DNA from: Benincasa hispida
Lineage: Eukaryota > Streptophyta > Magnoliopsida > Cucurbitales > Cucurbitaceae
Reading direction: 5' to 3'
Length of the DNA: 64,000 nucleotides
NCBI RefSeq assembly: GCF_009727055.1
Contig: NC_052357.1
Location: forward strand, 14,854,790-14,918,789
Under the pieces are notes generated by a model that was given only the letters and a program-made list of their open reading frames with translations, was not told where the DNA came from and did no database searches. Made by a program: the position numbers and the translations under genes. Every line of letters begins with the position of its first letter. The first letter of the stretch is position 1. Shown here piece after piece: positions 31,881 through 43,578 of this stretch.

Positions 31881-33748
31881 TGGTAAATGTTGACTTGGTA
31901 TGAAAATGTGAATTGAATGATGGTGGAGAAAATGAATGGGAAGTGAATGGATGCGATACTACTTCTAAATATGCGTTATTAATGGATGCTCTCATAGTAT
32001 GCTTATGTGATGTCACAAGTTTCCTTACGTTGGAACCAAGTATAATTCCTCTGCAAGTTTCTCGGTGTGATCTGAGGTCGAACACAGGGATTGTTTGAAG
32101 TTATTGCACCATGTTTGTGATATATGCGACCAGGTTTTCAATCTTCTAAAAGGGTAATGTTGTACAAGTATTTAAAGTTGCGGTAAAGGAAAGTAAAGCA
32201 GTAAATATACGATGATAAAATAAAAATACAGTAAACCTAAGCTAGATGATACAAGATACAGGCTTCATGTTACAAGATGCTGGGGTCAAGGCTAGCTGCG
32301 AAGGTTATGCAAAGAACATGGAATGCGGCGGCAAGTCTTATGAACAAAATAGAAAGAAAAAGATAGGTAATATAAACAGCGCAAGTTCTCAATTTCGTTG
32401 AAGCCATATATACTGTTCCTCTTTTCTCTTGGCATACACCTGTCAGTGATCGGCTCACTCCCACATGTCTGTGGTGAGACAGAGACTAACGTAATGAATG
32501 CAAGGTTGCTTCCATGTCTGGAAGTACTACTCGCTTTAGTTAAGGCATTCTTCGGACCTTCTCTCGATAGATCAGAATGACATCTTCATTTCTACTCTCA
32601 CAGGTGAAGATGCCGTCTAGCATGCCTTAGCTAAACGCATTTTATATCTTTAACACAAATTAAATACTTGTTTAATTCATATTAGTTATCAGCGAATTAA
32701 GAAAACATCATGAAGAAAGTGACTAATGGGTGAACGGAAATAGACAGAGAATGGTATATGAAAGCTATCGAAACATTTAATATCTCTATTAAGCGTTTGA
32801 TACATGGTGTGAACGAAAGGATAAAGAGAAAATGGAATACAACGATGAAAGAGATAGAACAGATACAAACAAGCACCAATGTCTTGGCACCGATTCGATG
32901 GAGATCTACTTCCCAGATAGGATGCATTTGATGGTAGGAAGAGCTTCCCTCTCAGGCTTGCTCCACCGGTAGCAGAGATCTATGCACAGAACTTCCAATC
33001 GAGTGTTTGGCAGATCAGATCTGAGACTCACCTCTCGACATTGTCTCGTCTTCTTCCCAGATTTCTTCACTTAAGAACTCAGCTTAGCCTTTTCTCTCAA
33101 CAATTTTGCAGCAATTAACCTCGTATCAAGTAGTATATGACTGAACGAATTTCATGTCATCGAAATCCCATCCAATACGCTCAATGAATTCCATGGGGGT
33201 ATTTATAGGTGCAGGTCTTTGACTCCGGTCGTGTGGTCCCCACAATTTGTTATAGAAATTCTGAAGGTGGAGGAATAAATATTTCTTCTGTTATGCAATC
33301 AAACCGTCAATTCTACACAACTGTTAGTTGTACACACGTCACAATCCTCCACTTTTGCGTTGCTCAGCTGCATCTTTCGATCAGATGTTCACATGCGGTG
33401 CTGTTTTTATTACCATATGCGGTTGAAAGTCAGCTCTAGATCGACTATCGCATCATGCCGTCATTGTGGTAATCGTCTCTTCATTGTTGTTTAACGAGCG
33501 CAATGTGATAAAGATGCAGTGATCAGTTTCTCGTGAGCCGTGGGCGCAAGCAGTGACTTGGTTTCCTGCAAAACAGAGTAAAATTCGGCTCGTCTTCCAT
33601 CTTCATGATGTTAGTGGGTGTAATTATGATCATTTACAATTATTGTAATTCTAGGCTAATTTTCATACAATCGGTGCATATTCACTAACTTTTGGCCGCA
33701 ATATCTAGACAAGGTGGCATAAATAACTTGTATTTCTACAAGTTATCA
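31881..33748 (-). repeat. LTR family I, 3' LTR of minus-strand element
   Basis: On the minus strand it starts TGATAACTTGTAGAAATAC at 33748, directly after the polypurine tract of the internal region. TATAAATA lies near 33201-33208 (minus). Near 31991-32070 the U5 boxes are a mix of family I and II bases and the H2 stem is partly decayed. The distal boundary is approximate. Confidence 0.75.
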
Positions 33749-35480
33749 CACCCCTAAATTTAGATATATGCTTGTCCTCAAGCATATCTTCTACTCAGGC
33801 AATCATTCTCAATTCCTATCCTATATTTTTGCGACGATTGGTTGCTCCGAATGTTACACTTAGGCACATTACTTGACATCGCAATTTCCTTCTATCCTTA
33901 CTAATTCTTAGCAAGCCCTACTTTATTCTTCTATGTAACAAAATTCTGCTCAAAGATGATTTTCTAAGTTTTCAAAGTAGAATGTTTATCTCTTCGTTGT
34001 CAAAACAACTTGATGTATATATGCGGTGATCAAAACTTTGCGTCATTTATTTACGTAGAGACTGTTGATCCTGGTTACACTCTTCGTTTTGGCTGTCCCC
34101 ATGCATGTCATGCGAACATCCAACTACGATTGTGTGCCAATTCCAACTTTAACTCACGATATTCAGAGGAGTTGTCTCTTGCATCTTATTACTTTTTTTT
34201 TATTTGTGTGTCTTTTCATGTTGCGTTAATCTTGGAAACCCACCTTCGTTTTGGCTTGCTCCTACGGGTGTCATATGAACATCCAACTACGAGCAGGCTC
34301 CTTTCACAACTAAACTCTTATCAGGTTGGGAACGCATATGTTTCCCTTGCATTGACATTGGAGTTTTGCATAGACTTTTTTTTTCAAAAAATGAACGCAT
34401 TTTCTTAAATACTGCATATTCTTGATCTTATCTACTCAGACCTTCCCCACCCCCAAATTTAAAGATGAGCAAGGTCCTCATTGCGTTGTTTGGGTGGACT
34501 ATACAAACACTTAGAAGAAAATTTCAAAAAGAAGATTTGAGCAGAACTTTGAAAGATAAAAGGTAAAGTACTGCTAAACTAAGAATTAACTAAGTGTAAG
34601 GCAGAATTTACTAAGTATGGGAAATGTTTCTAAGTATAAACATATAATACATCATAGCAACGCAATGGAGAACACAAAAATAGAATATTAAAATTATCGC
34701 AAGTATTGACAAAGGATGATAAAGAAAAAGGTACAGGAAAAAAGAGGATCGAATATGTACTCATTGTATTGACTATTAACAAAGTATACAAGTATTTGCA
34801 AATGAACGCAATAAACAATATTTGTGTTGCGTGTATAAGAGTCAAAGAATTGAGTTATCTCGTTGAATTTGAGTCAGACGGGTGCACGATAAATAACAAC
34901 ACCGTGCTTCCATTTTCGTAAATGCACTTTTGCTAAGGACGGCCAACAACACATACATCCTCGTAACACACCCTTTAACCAACACCTTTCTGGAGGATAC
35001 CTCAACATAGTGCATTAAGCTAAGGACAGGCAAAGGACATAGACGCGGGCAACACACCCTTCAACGAAATGCATTTGAGTTAGGTGAACGCAAAGCATTC
35101 CTCATTGGTTTGAGATGCGTCAATTGTTGCCTTGAATATTGGTTTTTAATTTTTTATTATTTTTATTATCTACATTTTTTCATCAACGCAAGTGCTATAA
35201 CTTGAGGCAATAAATTTTCCTTTATTACTCAATCATCATCATTTAAAGATCAACGCACTAATTACATAAAAAGTCAAAGAATTAAAGACTAAACAGAATT
35301 AATTGCAAAGAAATACATGAGGAAATAAATTCATAAAGTCAAAATTGCATTAAATAGCACATAAAGTCAAAATGCATGAATTCAGAAAGACAGGAATTTA
35401 AGAAAGCATTAAACATAGTATTGAGATATGGACCGAAAATTGCATTGTCATGAGTGATCACAATCCACATCTCAGCAGGT
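33749..35480 (-). mobile_element. Non-coding internal region of minus-strand Athila-like element
   Basis: No gene. On the minus strand it ends with ATATGCTTG-AGGA-CAAGCATAT (33766-33787) and a TAAATTTAGGGGTG tract. Before these lie the duplicated hairpin boxes (about 34096-34131 and 34251-34286) and the GTGTGTTGCG boxes near 34955-35070. The order is identical to elements D and E. Confidence 0.7.
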
Positions 35481-36690
35481 GATCAAACTTACCTGCGCAA
35501 TGTCTTAAGGACATTGCTCCTTCCCTGTAGATCTCAGGGCTTCTGAATTGCTGGGCATTGTTCTCGGTGTTCAACTTCTTAGCTCAAAGGCCAACTGGCC
35601 TACTTGGATCTCCAGATTCCTTATTGAAGACGCTTGTGCTTGCATCACTGCATCGTTTTTATCCATATATTGTTTCAGTAGCATCTCTTACGTGCTTCCC
35701 GAGGTGTTAGATGATGATGGTTGTTGGTTGTGCGGTTTTGATTGCCCTTGATTGTGGTGAAAAGGAGGATTCCCTCTACTGCTCCCTTGATGGTTAACTG
35801 GCCCCTCAGGTTGAGATTGCCTCCCCAACCGAAGTTAGGATGGCTCCTCCAGCCCGGATTATAGGTATTGTTGAAGGGGTTGTTCTGGATAGCACAAACT
35901 TGCTGAAGGTTCAATGAGCACATGTCAGCTCCATGAGCCCCTCCACAATTAATACAACTGATTACGGGCACCTGAGCCAGTGCGGCGGGTTACGCTGATT
36001 GTAGAGAAATGGCTCCTTGGTTGATTGCCATTGACTAGAGGATCGAGGTCATCGTGGCCATCTGTGCGGCCAACGTGGTCATTGTCTCCGCAGGGACAAT
36101 GGCTATTTCATTTTTCCTTCTCTCGATGCCTCGGCCTCTATATCTATCGTCAATCTAGTCATCCATATTCTACGAGATGTGGATCGAGGATGACTTTAGC
36201 CTCTATGTATGTCTTATCCATAAAACCTCCTGCCGTGGAGGCATCAGTAATAGCCTACATTGCTCTGTTCAGGCCATTCTAAAATGTTTCCATCAAGACG
36301 CAATCGGGGATCCCGATATGTGGGCAATTTTTCACCAGTCTCCTAAATCGCACCCAGGCGGTGCTCAAGGTCTCATTCTCCTTCTGTTTAAAGTTCAACA
36401 CATCCTTTCATTGCCTTGCATTGATGGCAGGTGGGAAAAACTTCTTCATGAACCACTCAATCAGTTGCTCCCATGAAGTGATCACATTTGGCTCTAGTGA
36501 GTCAGCCAACCTCTTAGCCTCGTCCCTCAACGTGTAAGGGAACAGATACATTCTTATATTCTCTGGGGCCATGCCAGGTAAGGAAAAATTGCCGCACATT
36601 TCGACAAAGCTGGTCAGATGGGCATGTGGGTCTTCACCTTGCAGACCTCCGAACTGCCCGTGATCGAGCCATTGGGATTAGTTTTTATGC
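35481..36690 (-). pseudogene. gag: Athila-like gag, 5'-truncated (minus-strand element)
   Basis: The capsid part reads MCGNFSLPGMAPENIRMYLF, then YTLRDEAKRLADSLEPN and FMKKFFPPAINARQ. Further on come an ISCINCGGAHGADMC zinc knuckle (CX2CX3HX4C intact) and the NTYNPGWRSHPNFGWGG tail. Frameshifts and stops break it between 36405 and 35970 and again after 35820. The N-terminal part and the 5' LTR are missing: at about 36690 the sequence changes to a different element. A non-autonomous Athila-type copy. Confidence 0.7.
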
Positions 36691-36981
36691 TTCTGCATCA
36701 TGAGATTTAGAGTTCCTTTTATGTTTCACTTAGTGTTTAGTTTTGATGTTTGAAACTTATTGTTAAGAATTTTTTTTTCATATGTATTTATTAACCTTTA
36801 TGATTTATGGGTACCCTATTATTTTTTTAACATTTGCATTTAATAAAGGACTTTTGAACTCCCCTTATCTATTTAGCATTTATGTCATCATAAAGTAGTG
36901 TCGTTTTAAGTTCCATGCATGCATGTATTTTAGTAATGGCCTAAATTAAGTTCTAGGGGGTCGGGTCGTTATAGTGTGACA
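36690..36981 (+). repeat. LTR end of a gypsy chromovirus
   Basis: The last ~290 bases of an LTR ending GTCGTTATAGTGTGACA, followed three bases later by a primer site. The sequence does not match the end of the 3' LTR at 43260-43547, apart from the final GTGTGACA. The LTRs flanking this element are therefore not a matched pair. Confidence 0.5.
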
Positions 36982-36984
36982 GCT

Positions 36985-36996
36985 TGGTATCAGAGC
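36985..36996 (+). other. Primer binding site, initiator tRNA-Met type
   Basis: TGGTATCAGAGC, the standard site of plant chromoviruses and copia elements. Confidence 0.75.
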
Positions 36997-37453
36997 AAAG
37001 GTTTACGTAAAACCTGGGGAAAGGTTAAATATGAAAGTTGAGTCTAGCCTAGGCATAAATGGAATCTAGGAAAATAAATGAAAAAAAAGGGGGATAAGTT
37101 TAGAGCCACAACGGTCTCAGAAAAAGGCTTACTTAAGGTAGGGAAAGTGAAATAATAGAAGTTAGGATAAGTCAACACATAGAAAAGGATAGGTATGGTA
37201 AACTATATTAGGAAAACCTGAAATAAAATCAAAAGGAGGTTAGGGAAAAAGAAATAGTAGATGGACATAGGAAAACCTAGAAAAAAAGAGGAAGTGGAAA
37301 ATGACTAGTAAGTAATAACCTGAATAATGTCCACTGTAGGGAATGGATCTGAGCAGAAGAAATTGATGGGGGAACGACTCCAGAATGTAAGAAGAGGCCC
37401 CAAGGGATAACCCTGAGAAATCTGAAGATAGCGTAAATAATAACACTATTACT

Positions 37454-37654
37454 TTGAACAATATGAATCTAGTGGTATCCCGAGCTGATATGGGATGTCC
37501 ACAATGTGAGAAAAACCATGGTGGAATGTGTTTAAAGGGAACTAGAATCTGTTACGGGTGTGGCAAAGTAGCCCATATCCGCAAAAACTGTTACATTATC
37601 AAGAAAAAATCGAGAGAAATGCAAGCGAGATATCAATGGGAACTGACTGGTGGT
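37454..37654 (+). pseudogene. Gag zinc-knuckle fragment
   Basis: It reads GCPQCEKNHGGMCLKGTRIC then YGCGKVAHIRKNC, with a CX2CX4HX4C knuckle as in Tekay-type gag C-termini. Only the end of gag is present. It is interrupted by a solo LTR at 37655. Confidence 0.55.
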
Positions 37655-39454
37655 TGATAACTTGTAGAAATACAAGTTATTTATGCCACTTTATCTAGAT
37701 AATGCGGCCAAAAGTGAGTGATTATGCGCCAATTATATGAAAATTAACTTAGTTTGACAATAATTTCAAATGTTACAATAATTTCAAATGTTTGCAATAA
37801 AGCCCACTAACACCAAAAGATGGAGAATATGCCAAAATTTACTCTGTTTTGCAGGAAGACCCAAGTCACCACTTGCACCCAAGGCTCGTGAAAACTTCAT
37901 CAATGCATCTCTATCATAATTGCACCCATCAAGCAACTTCGCATGGACAAATACTGAAGAAACGGCACAATGCGATAGGCAATCCTGGTCTACATGTCGA
38001 CCGCATGCGGTAATAAAAACAAACACCGCATGCGAATCTATGATCGAAGGATGCAAATGAGCAACGCAAGAGTGGGAAATTGAGACACGTGTACAACTAA
38101 CGGTTGTGCAGAATTGACGGTTTGATTGCATAACAGAAGGAATAAAATCTCTCCATCTTCGGAATTTCCATAACAAAAAGTGGGGACCACTTGGCTGGAG
38201 TCAAAGGAGTTTTGCCTATAAATACCCCAGAGGATTTAGAGAAAAATATGTTATTTACTGGGCGAAGTGCTACAAACCTTTAGAGAGAAAAAAGGCTTAG
38301 CTGAGTGCTGTAAAGAAAGATCTAGGAAGAAGAAGAGATAAGGCCGAAAGGTGCAATCTCCGATCCAACCTGCAAAATCCCCGTGCGAAGCTCTATGGAA
38401 GCCACCTACTACTAGTAGAGCCAGCCTGAGAGGGAAGCTCTTCCCATCATCATCCCAACGACAACCGACAAGTAGATCTCCATTGATCAATGACCAAGAC
38501 ATTGGCACTTGATCGTCTCTACTCTACCTTTTCTACGTATTTCATGTTTTCTTCATATATCTATTCATTCATCATGTATCAGATATTTAATAGAAATATT
38601 AGTTGTTTCGATTATTGTCATCTGCCATATTTTGTCTTCCACCGTTCACCCATTATACGCTTTCTCCATTATGTTTTCTTATTCCTTCGATAAGTAATAT
38701 AAATATCCAAGAACTTAATGTAAAATAAAGTTATGAAGTACGTTTAGCTAAGGCATGCTAGAAGGCATCTTCACTTATAAGAGCAGAAGTGAAAATGTCA
38801 TTCTGATCTATCGAGAGAAGGTCAGGAGAGTGCGTTAACTAAAGCGAGTAGTACTTCCAGACATGGAAGCAACCTTGCGTTCATTACGTTAGACTCTGGT
38901 TTCACTGTAGACATGCAGGAGATGCGGCCGATCACTGAGAGGTGTACGCAAAGAGAAGAGCATAACAGTATTTGTATCTTTATTTTCCTTAAGAACTTGC
39001 GTTGATTTGTGTACTTATCTTTCTTTTCTTTTCTAATCACAAGACTTGCCAAGGCAATCCATGCCCTTGCACAACCTTCACAGCTAGCCCTACTCTTAGT
39101 ACCTTGTACATAGAACCTGTATCGCATACATCTAGCTTAAGTTTACAGTACTTTTATCGCATATTTACATTTCTTTTATTTTATGTAATTACTTTCTGTA
39201 CATCACTTTACCAAAATATTGTAAAAACCGGTCGCATAACACCATGAATATACCACAGTAACCGGTACCGTTTTTCCCCGTGTTCAACCTCGGATCACAC
39301 CGAGAAACTTGTGATGAAATTATACTTGGTTTCATTGTAAGTAAACTTGTGACACCGCAGGGCATACTACCTAGTTATAGTTATTATCGCATAATCAGCA
39401 GTAGTATCGCATTGCATGAGCATTGAATTTTACATATGCGTTAGACGTGCAATA
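37655..39454 (+). repeat. Solo LTR, family I, with target duplication GTGGT
   Basis: It starts TGATAACTTG and ends CGTGCAATA (CA mutated to TA). GTGGT stands at 37650-37654 and 39455-39459. 1,800 bp, with TATAAATA near 38217. It lies in the gag region of a chromovirus-like element. Confidence 0.9.
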
Positions 39455-39837
39455 GTGGTTCAAGCTCGGGAAGTAACAACGTGTTGCCTGAACTAACCAC
39501 AGACCAGGAGTAGGCCTGTGTAGGGAAGAAAGATATCCCTCGACAAATTGTGATAGAATTCGAAGAACAATCCACTTATGACTTTCATGATGGGGAATAT
39601 TATAAAATTCTGTATCTTCTGCAAAGAATTAGGGTATGTCCAGGAGCGGTGCATTTGGAGGAATGAAAGAATACAGCTGAACTTCGAGAAACTAGGACTA
39701 TCCAAAAATAAGTAAAAAGTTAAAAAAAAAAAGGAGGAAAAAAAACCCTGCTGATGTAAATAAGAATAACATGTAAATATAACTAATGTTCATAAATAAA
39801 ATCGTATGTTGATGACATGTGTTTAACCTATATATGA
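39455..39837 (+). mobile_element. Chromovirus-like sequence with a degenerate zinc-knuckle ORF
   Basis: A 42-codon frame at 39587-39715 contains CIFCKELGYVQERC, which fits CX2CX4HX4C except that the histidine is tyrosine (CAT to TAT). It looks like a piece of another gag. The rest shows no gene. Confidence 0.4.
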
Positions 39838-41021
39838 ATGATTGTAAACAAAATGTTGAGAAGTGGGAAACGTAGAACAGGGCAACCTTCTGAAAATGAG
39901 AATGAAAGTGCCTTGAGCCATCCAAAAGAAAAATCCAGAGAGGAGGAACAAATGGAAAAATTTACCCAAAGACTTCAGGCAAGCCTAGAAAATATACAAC
40001 CTGGTCCTGAAAAGAAATATGGGATAGAACAGTTAAAGATTTTGGGAGCCACAAACTTTGAAGGAACCAAAGATCCAGCAGACGTGGAAGCATGGATAAA
40101 CCAACTAGAAAAATGTTTTCAGGTGATGAGATGCCCTGAAAACTGTAAGGTAAGTCTTGTCACATTCTTACTGCAAAAATAGGCAGAAGATTGGTGTAAG
40201 CTACTGAAGAATAGAAGGGGCGAGCAGGAGGAGATATGTTGGGAAGAATTTTAAAAAACCTTTTTTGAAATATTTTATCCCCGATCATTCAAGGATATAA
40301 AGCAAGATGAATTCCTACAGCTCATGCAGGGGAACATAACTGTAGCGGAGTATGAATTAAAATATACGGAATTATCCAAGTATGCTTTAAACATAATAGT
40401 GGATGAGAAGGAATGCTGTCGGAGGTTTGAAACAGGATTGAAACAAGAAATTCAAACTCCTGTTACAGCAACCGTGGAATGGGGAGAGTTTTCAAAACTA
40501 ACAGAAGTTACAATGAGAGTAGAAAGAAGTTTAGCGGTGGAGGAAGTAGGACCGTTGAAAGAATCCTTAATGAGTCAGTGGCGGAAGGAAGAATCAAGAA
40601 ATTTTTCCCCCAGGATAGAAAGTAGAAGTGGGTGGAAAAGAAGGGGAGTCACAACACTAAAGCAGACCCTGAGCGGGAGAGCCAGATAAAAGAATCAATG
40701 ATGAGCGTTAACCAAAGACCAAGATGCCTGATTTGTAATAAATATCACGGGGGCAAATGTTGGGAGCAAACCCAAGAACGGCCACACAGATGTTTCAAAT
40801 GTGGCAGACCAGGACACTTTAAACGAGAATGCCCTCAATTGATGGATATTGGAAATGTACAACCATCAAACAACCCAGGAGAAAAATCAATGACAAATGA
40901 CGGAGGAAGAAGAGAGGAAACAGGGAAAATGACGTTGGAAAAGCTATATGGATTAACTCAAGAAAGAGAAGACAATATGTCAGTAGTCGGAAAAGGGAAA
41001 GAAAAAGTTTTAGAAGAATAG
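39838..41021 (+). pseudogene. gag: Gag of a gag-only chromovirus-like element
   Basis: It starts MIVNKMLRSGKRR. A charged region is followed by the retrotransposon gag domain (about 40020-40530), with FEGTKDPADVEAWINQLEK, FYPRSFKDIKQDEFLQL and MQGNITVAEYELKYTEL. Stops lie near 40180 (TAG) and 40252 (TAA). A frameshift near 40650 leads into the C-terminal frame with CLICNKYHGGKC and the true knuckle CFKCGRPGHFKREC (CX2CX4HX4C). It ends at 41019-41021. Only 108 bases separate this from the 3' LTR, so protease, RT, RNase H and integrase are absent: a non-autonomous, gag-only design. Confidence 0.75.
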
Positions 41022-41129
41022 AGTAAAAGTTGTGGTGTAATGAAACTGTAAATTATTAAATAAAAATCCTATTGTAAATTAAGTTTCGTTTAATTTCGAG
41101 GACGAAATTATTTTTAAGGGGGTGGTAAA
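41022..41129 (+). other. 3' leader and polypurine tract before the LTR
   Basis: TTTCGAGGACGAAATTATTT is followed by TTAAGGGGGTGGTAAA and then the LTR start. GAGGACGAAAT...AAGGGGG is the same 3' layout as in the chromovirus at 8260-8294. Confidence 0.7.
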
Positions 41130-43547
41130 TGTAAGACCCTAACACCAAAACTAAAGTTAAATAGAGAAGGAAAAACACCAAGTAGGAAGAAACCACTCCA
41201 ATTTCCCGAGGAAGAATAACCAAGGGACCAAACACTTAAGAAAGGCTTAAGGTATGGTGAACGCAAGAAGGAATAAGGGATGGAAGCAAGGAAGCTTGGG
41301 AAAATTTGCCTAAGGGTTTCATATCACCAAGAAAATGCATGTAGGAGCCATAAAGGCAAAATAAGCTAGCATGCGTCGAGGGAGCATGCCAAGGCGCCAG
41401 CCATGCATCAAGGGCAAGCGCACAAGCCAAGCGTCAAGGCCCAATGCATAGGCCATGCGTCGTGTGCGCAGGTCGTGCGGCGCGCACCTATGCATTGGAG
41501 CTTACGCTTATGCGTCCGGGGGAGAACGCGTGCCTATGCACCTATGTGACCGAGAGCGCACGCCTATGCGTCGATAGGGGATGCGCAGCCTACACGTTGA
41601 TGAGCGTCGATCCATGCGTCGAGCGAGCGAACCACCCTATGTGTTGCCGAGTGACCATGCGTCGATGCACTAGTCCAAACGCACGCCCAAGCGGCCGAGA
41701 GGGCCTATGCAGCTAAACCTACCATGCGACCAACCATGCAAACGCACCATGCATTGATGGTCCAGCACATGCGTTCACTAGGTCAAGCAAGCCATGCGTT
41801 GAAGAGCCACCCTATGCATTGGTGGAGATCACTTCATGCATTGGCCAAGGGGGAATTAATGGGGAATTTTAAGAGAGAAAGCCAAGAATTTCAAATAAAA
41901 GACTTAAACATTTGGGTAGAAAAATATGTGAAGTATTTAAAGAAGTGATGTGGCAAAAGGAGAATCACATAAAAACTAAGTAGGAGGTGACTAAGGGAGA
42001 TTTCATGTAATTTAAGCAAGCATGAGGTGGGTGAAGGAGATTTCATGCAGCTAAGGGGCTTTTGGCTAGCAAGCTAAGCAGGAAACAACACAAGGCTAGC
42101 CTAGGGGTAGACTTAGTAGACTTCATGTTGGCAGCCTTAGAGTTAGACAAATAGTAGATGTGTTGTCAACTTGGGGTGAACTTGAGATGGCTATAAATAG
42201 GGAACTTGGGCAAGGGAATTCATTCATACCAGCCTCAAAGTCATAAATTGAGAGCATTTTAGGGAGCCAAAATTAAATTATTAGGTGAAATTGAGAGAAA
42301 AAGGGGTTGCGTTGGTGAGTAAAAGCAGTCGGACGCCCAGCCTTGCACGTACGCAGCACTGCGTCTATCGCCCATTCTATGAGTCAGCCCACAGTGCCCG
42401 CGCACAGCCCCCAGCTCCAACACACAGCACCCGTACGCAGCGTCCAGCCCCAGCGCACACGCCCAACACGCAAGCGCACGTCTATACGACGCCCTACGCC
42501 CATTATGCCACTGCCCAACGGCAGCTGCCTATTCTTGAGCCAAAAAAAACATCTAAAGGACCAAACTTGATATTTTGGCAATTTCTAAGTGGGGTAAGCT
42601 AGTATTTTCAGTAAATGGTGATATTCTAGCTAAAGTTTAACATTTTGACTTACATAGCAAGTATTAACTAAGGAATTTCCATGTATATGGAGAAATTCAC
42701 AGGAGAGTAGTCAAAAGGGTGATTTTAGTGGAACACGTGCAGATGGTGAGTGTTTATTTAGCTCTATGCTTTGATATGTGAATAAATGCATATGTAAATG
42801 AAAAATACATGTTTTTGATGATATGATGATTGTCATGATACTGTTGTGAGTTTGCTATGGAAACTTAGATTATACCCTGATTACATAGTTAGCATGTTTA
42901 ACAAAAGGTGCTTGGCGGGAAAATAGTCGACCTCAGTCGGCGAGAAATAATAGTTGGTGACGACTGGTGGGTAATATAGTAAGCATGACTAGTGGGATAA
43001 AGAAATAGTCGATGTGCACATTGGCAGGAAGTGGGTCATAGGAGGTTTCCATAGGTGATTGTGATGACTGATAATATATATGCATGCATGGGACTAAAGA
43101 TTATTGATTGCATGAATATATCCATGATCATGCATAAGTTATACTAAGATTATTATCATGTGATTGATTTCCCTGAAATGATGATTTGCAAATTTATTTC
43201 TGTCTGAAAAGAACGACTCACTAGGCTTAGTAGCTCGCACTCTTCAAAATGTTTTCTTATATCCCCTCCCCCCCCCCGTAGCAAAGCGGAGCATTCAAAG
43301 TGGAGTCCACTACCCACCACCACTTCAGGATTTGGTAAACTCTCAGGGTACAACTCAGATCATGTAACAAAGAATAGAGAAAATTTTAACTATATCTATA
43401 GATGGATAGGTGGAATACTGTAAACCTATTAAAGTCTATAATAAATATGGGGGAATATTGAATATGAGTGTTGTCTTGAGATACTACTGGTTACCCTCAC
43501 GCTCCCTTCCCGGTCTTGAGGATTAAGGCTTGGGAGGGGGTGTGACA
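41130..43547 (+). repeat. Chromovirus-type 3' LTR (TGTAAGACCC family), full length
   Basis: About 2.4 kb, from TGTAAGACCCTAACACC to GGAGGGGGTGTGACA. The part at 41370-41860 is rich in CATGCGTCGA and GCCATGC words. The TATA box is at 42192-42199. A proline/threonine-rich open frame at 42285-42602 lies in the R/U5 region and is not supported as a gene. A run of C's is near 43267. Confidence 0.7.
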
Positions 43548-43553
43548 CATAAG

Positions 43554-43578
43554 TAACTTGTATTTCTACAAGTTATCA
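43554..43578 (-). repeat. Remnant of LTR family I: terminal hairpin only
   Basis: On the minus strand it reads TGATAACTTGTAGAAATAC then AAGTTA, the first 25 bases of family I and nothing more. On both sides sequence of other families follows. Confidence 0.7.

Noticed and set aside
37454..37657. Host CCHC zinc-finger gene
   Set aside because: Spacing and surroundings (primer site upstream, gag and PPT downstream) fit a retroelement gag fragment.
42285..42602. Proline/threonine-rich secreted-like protein
   Set aside because: It lies in R/U5 of a chromovirus LTR just after its TATA box. Composition is repetitive and a second frame is also open.
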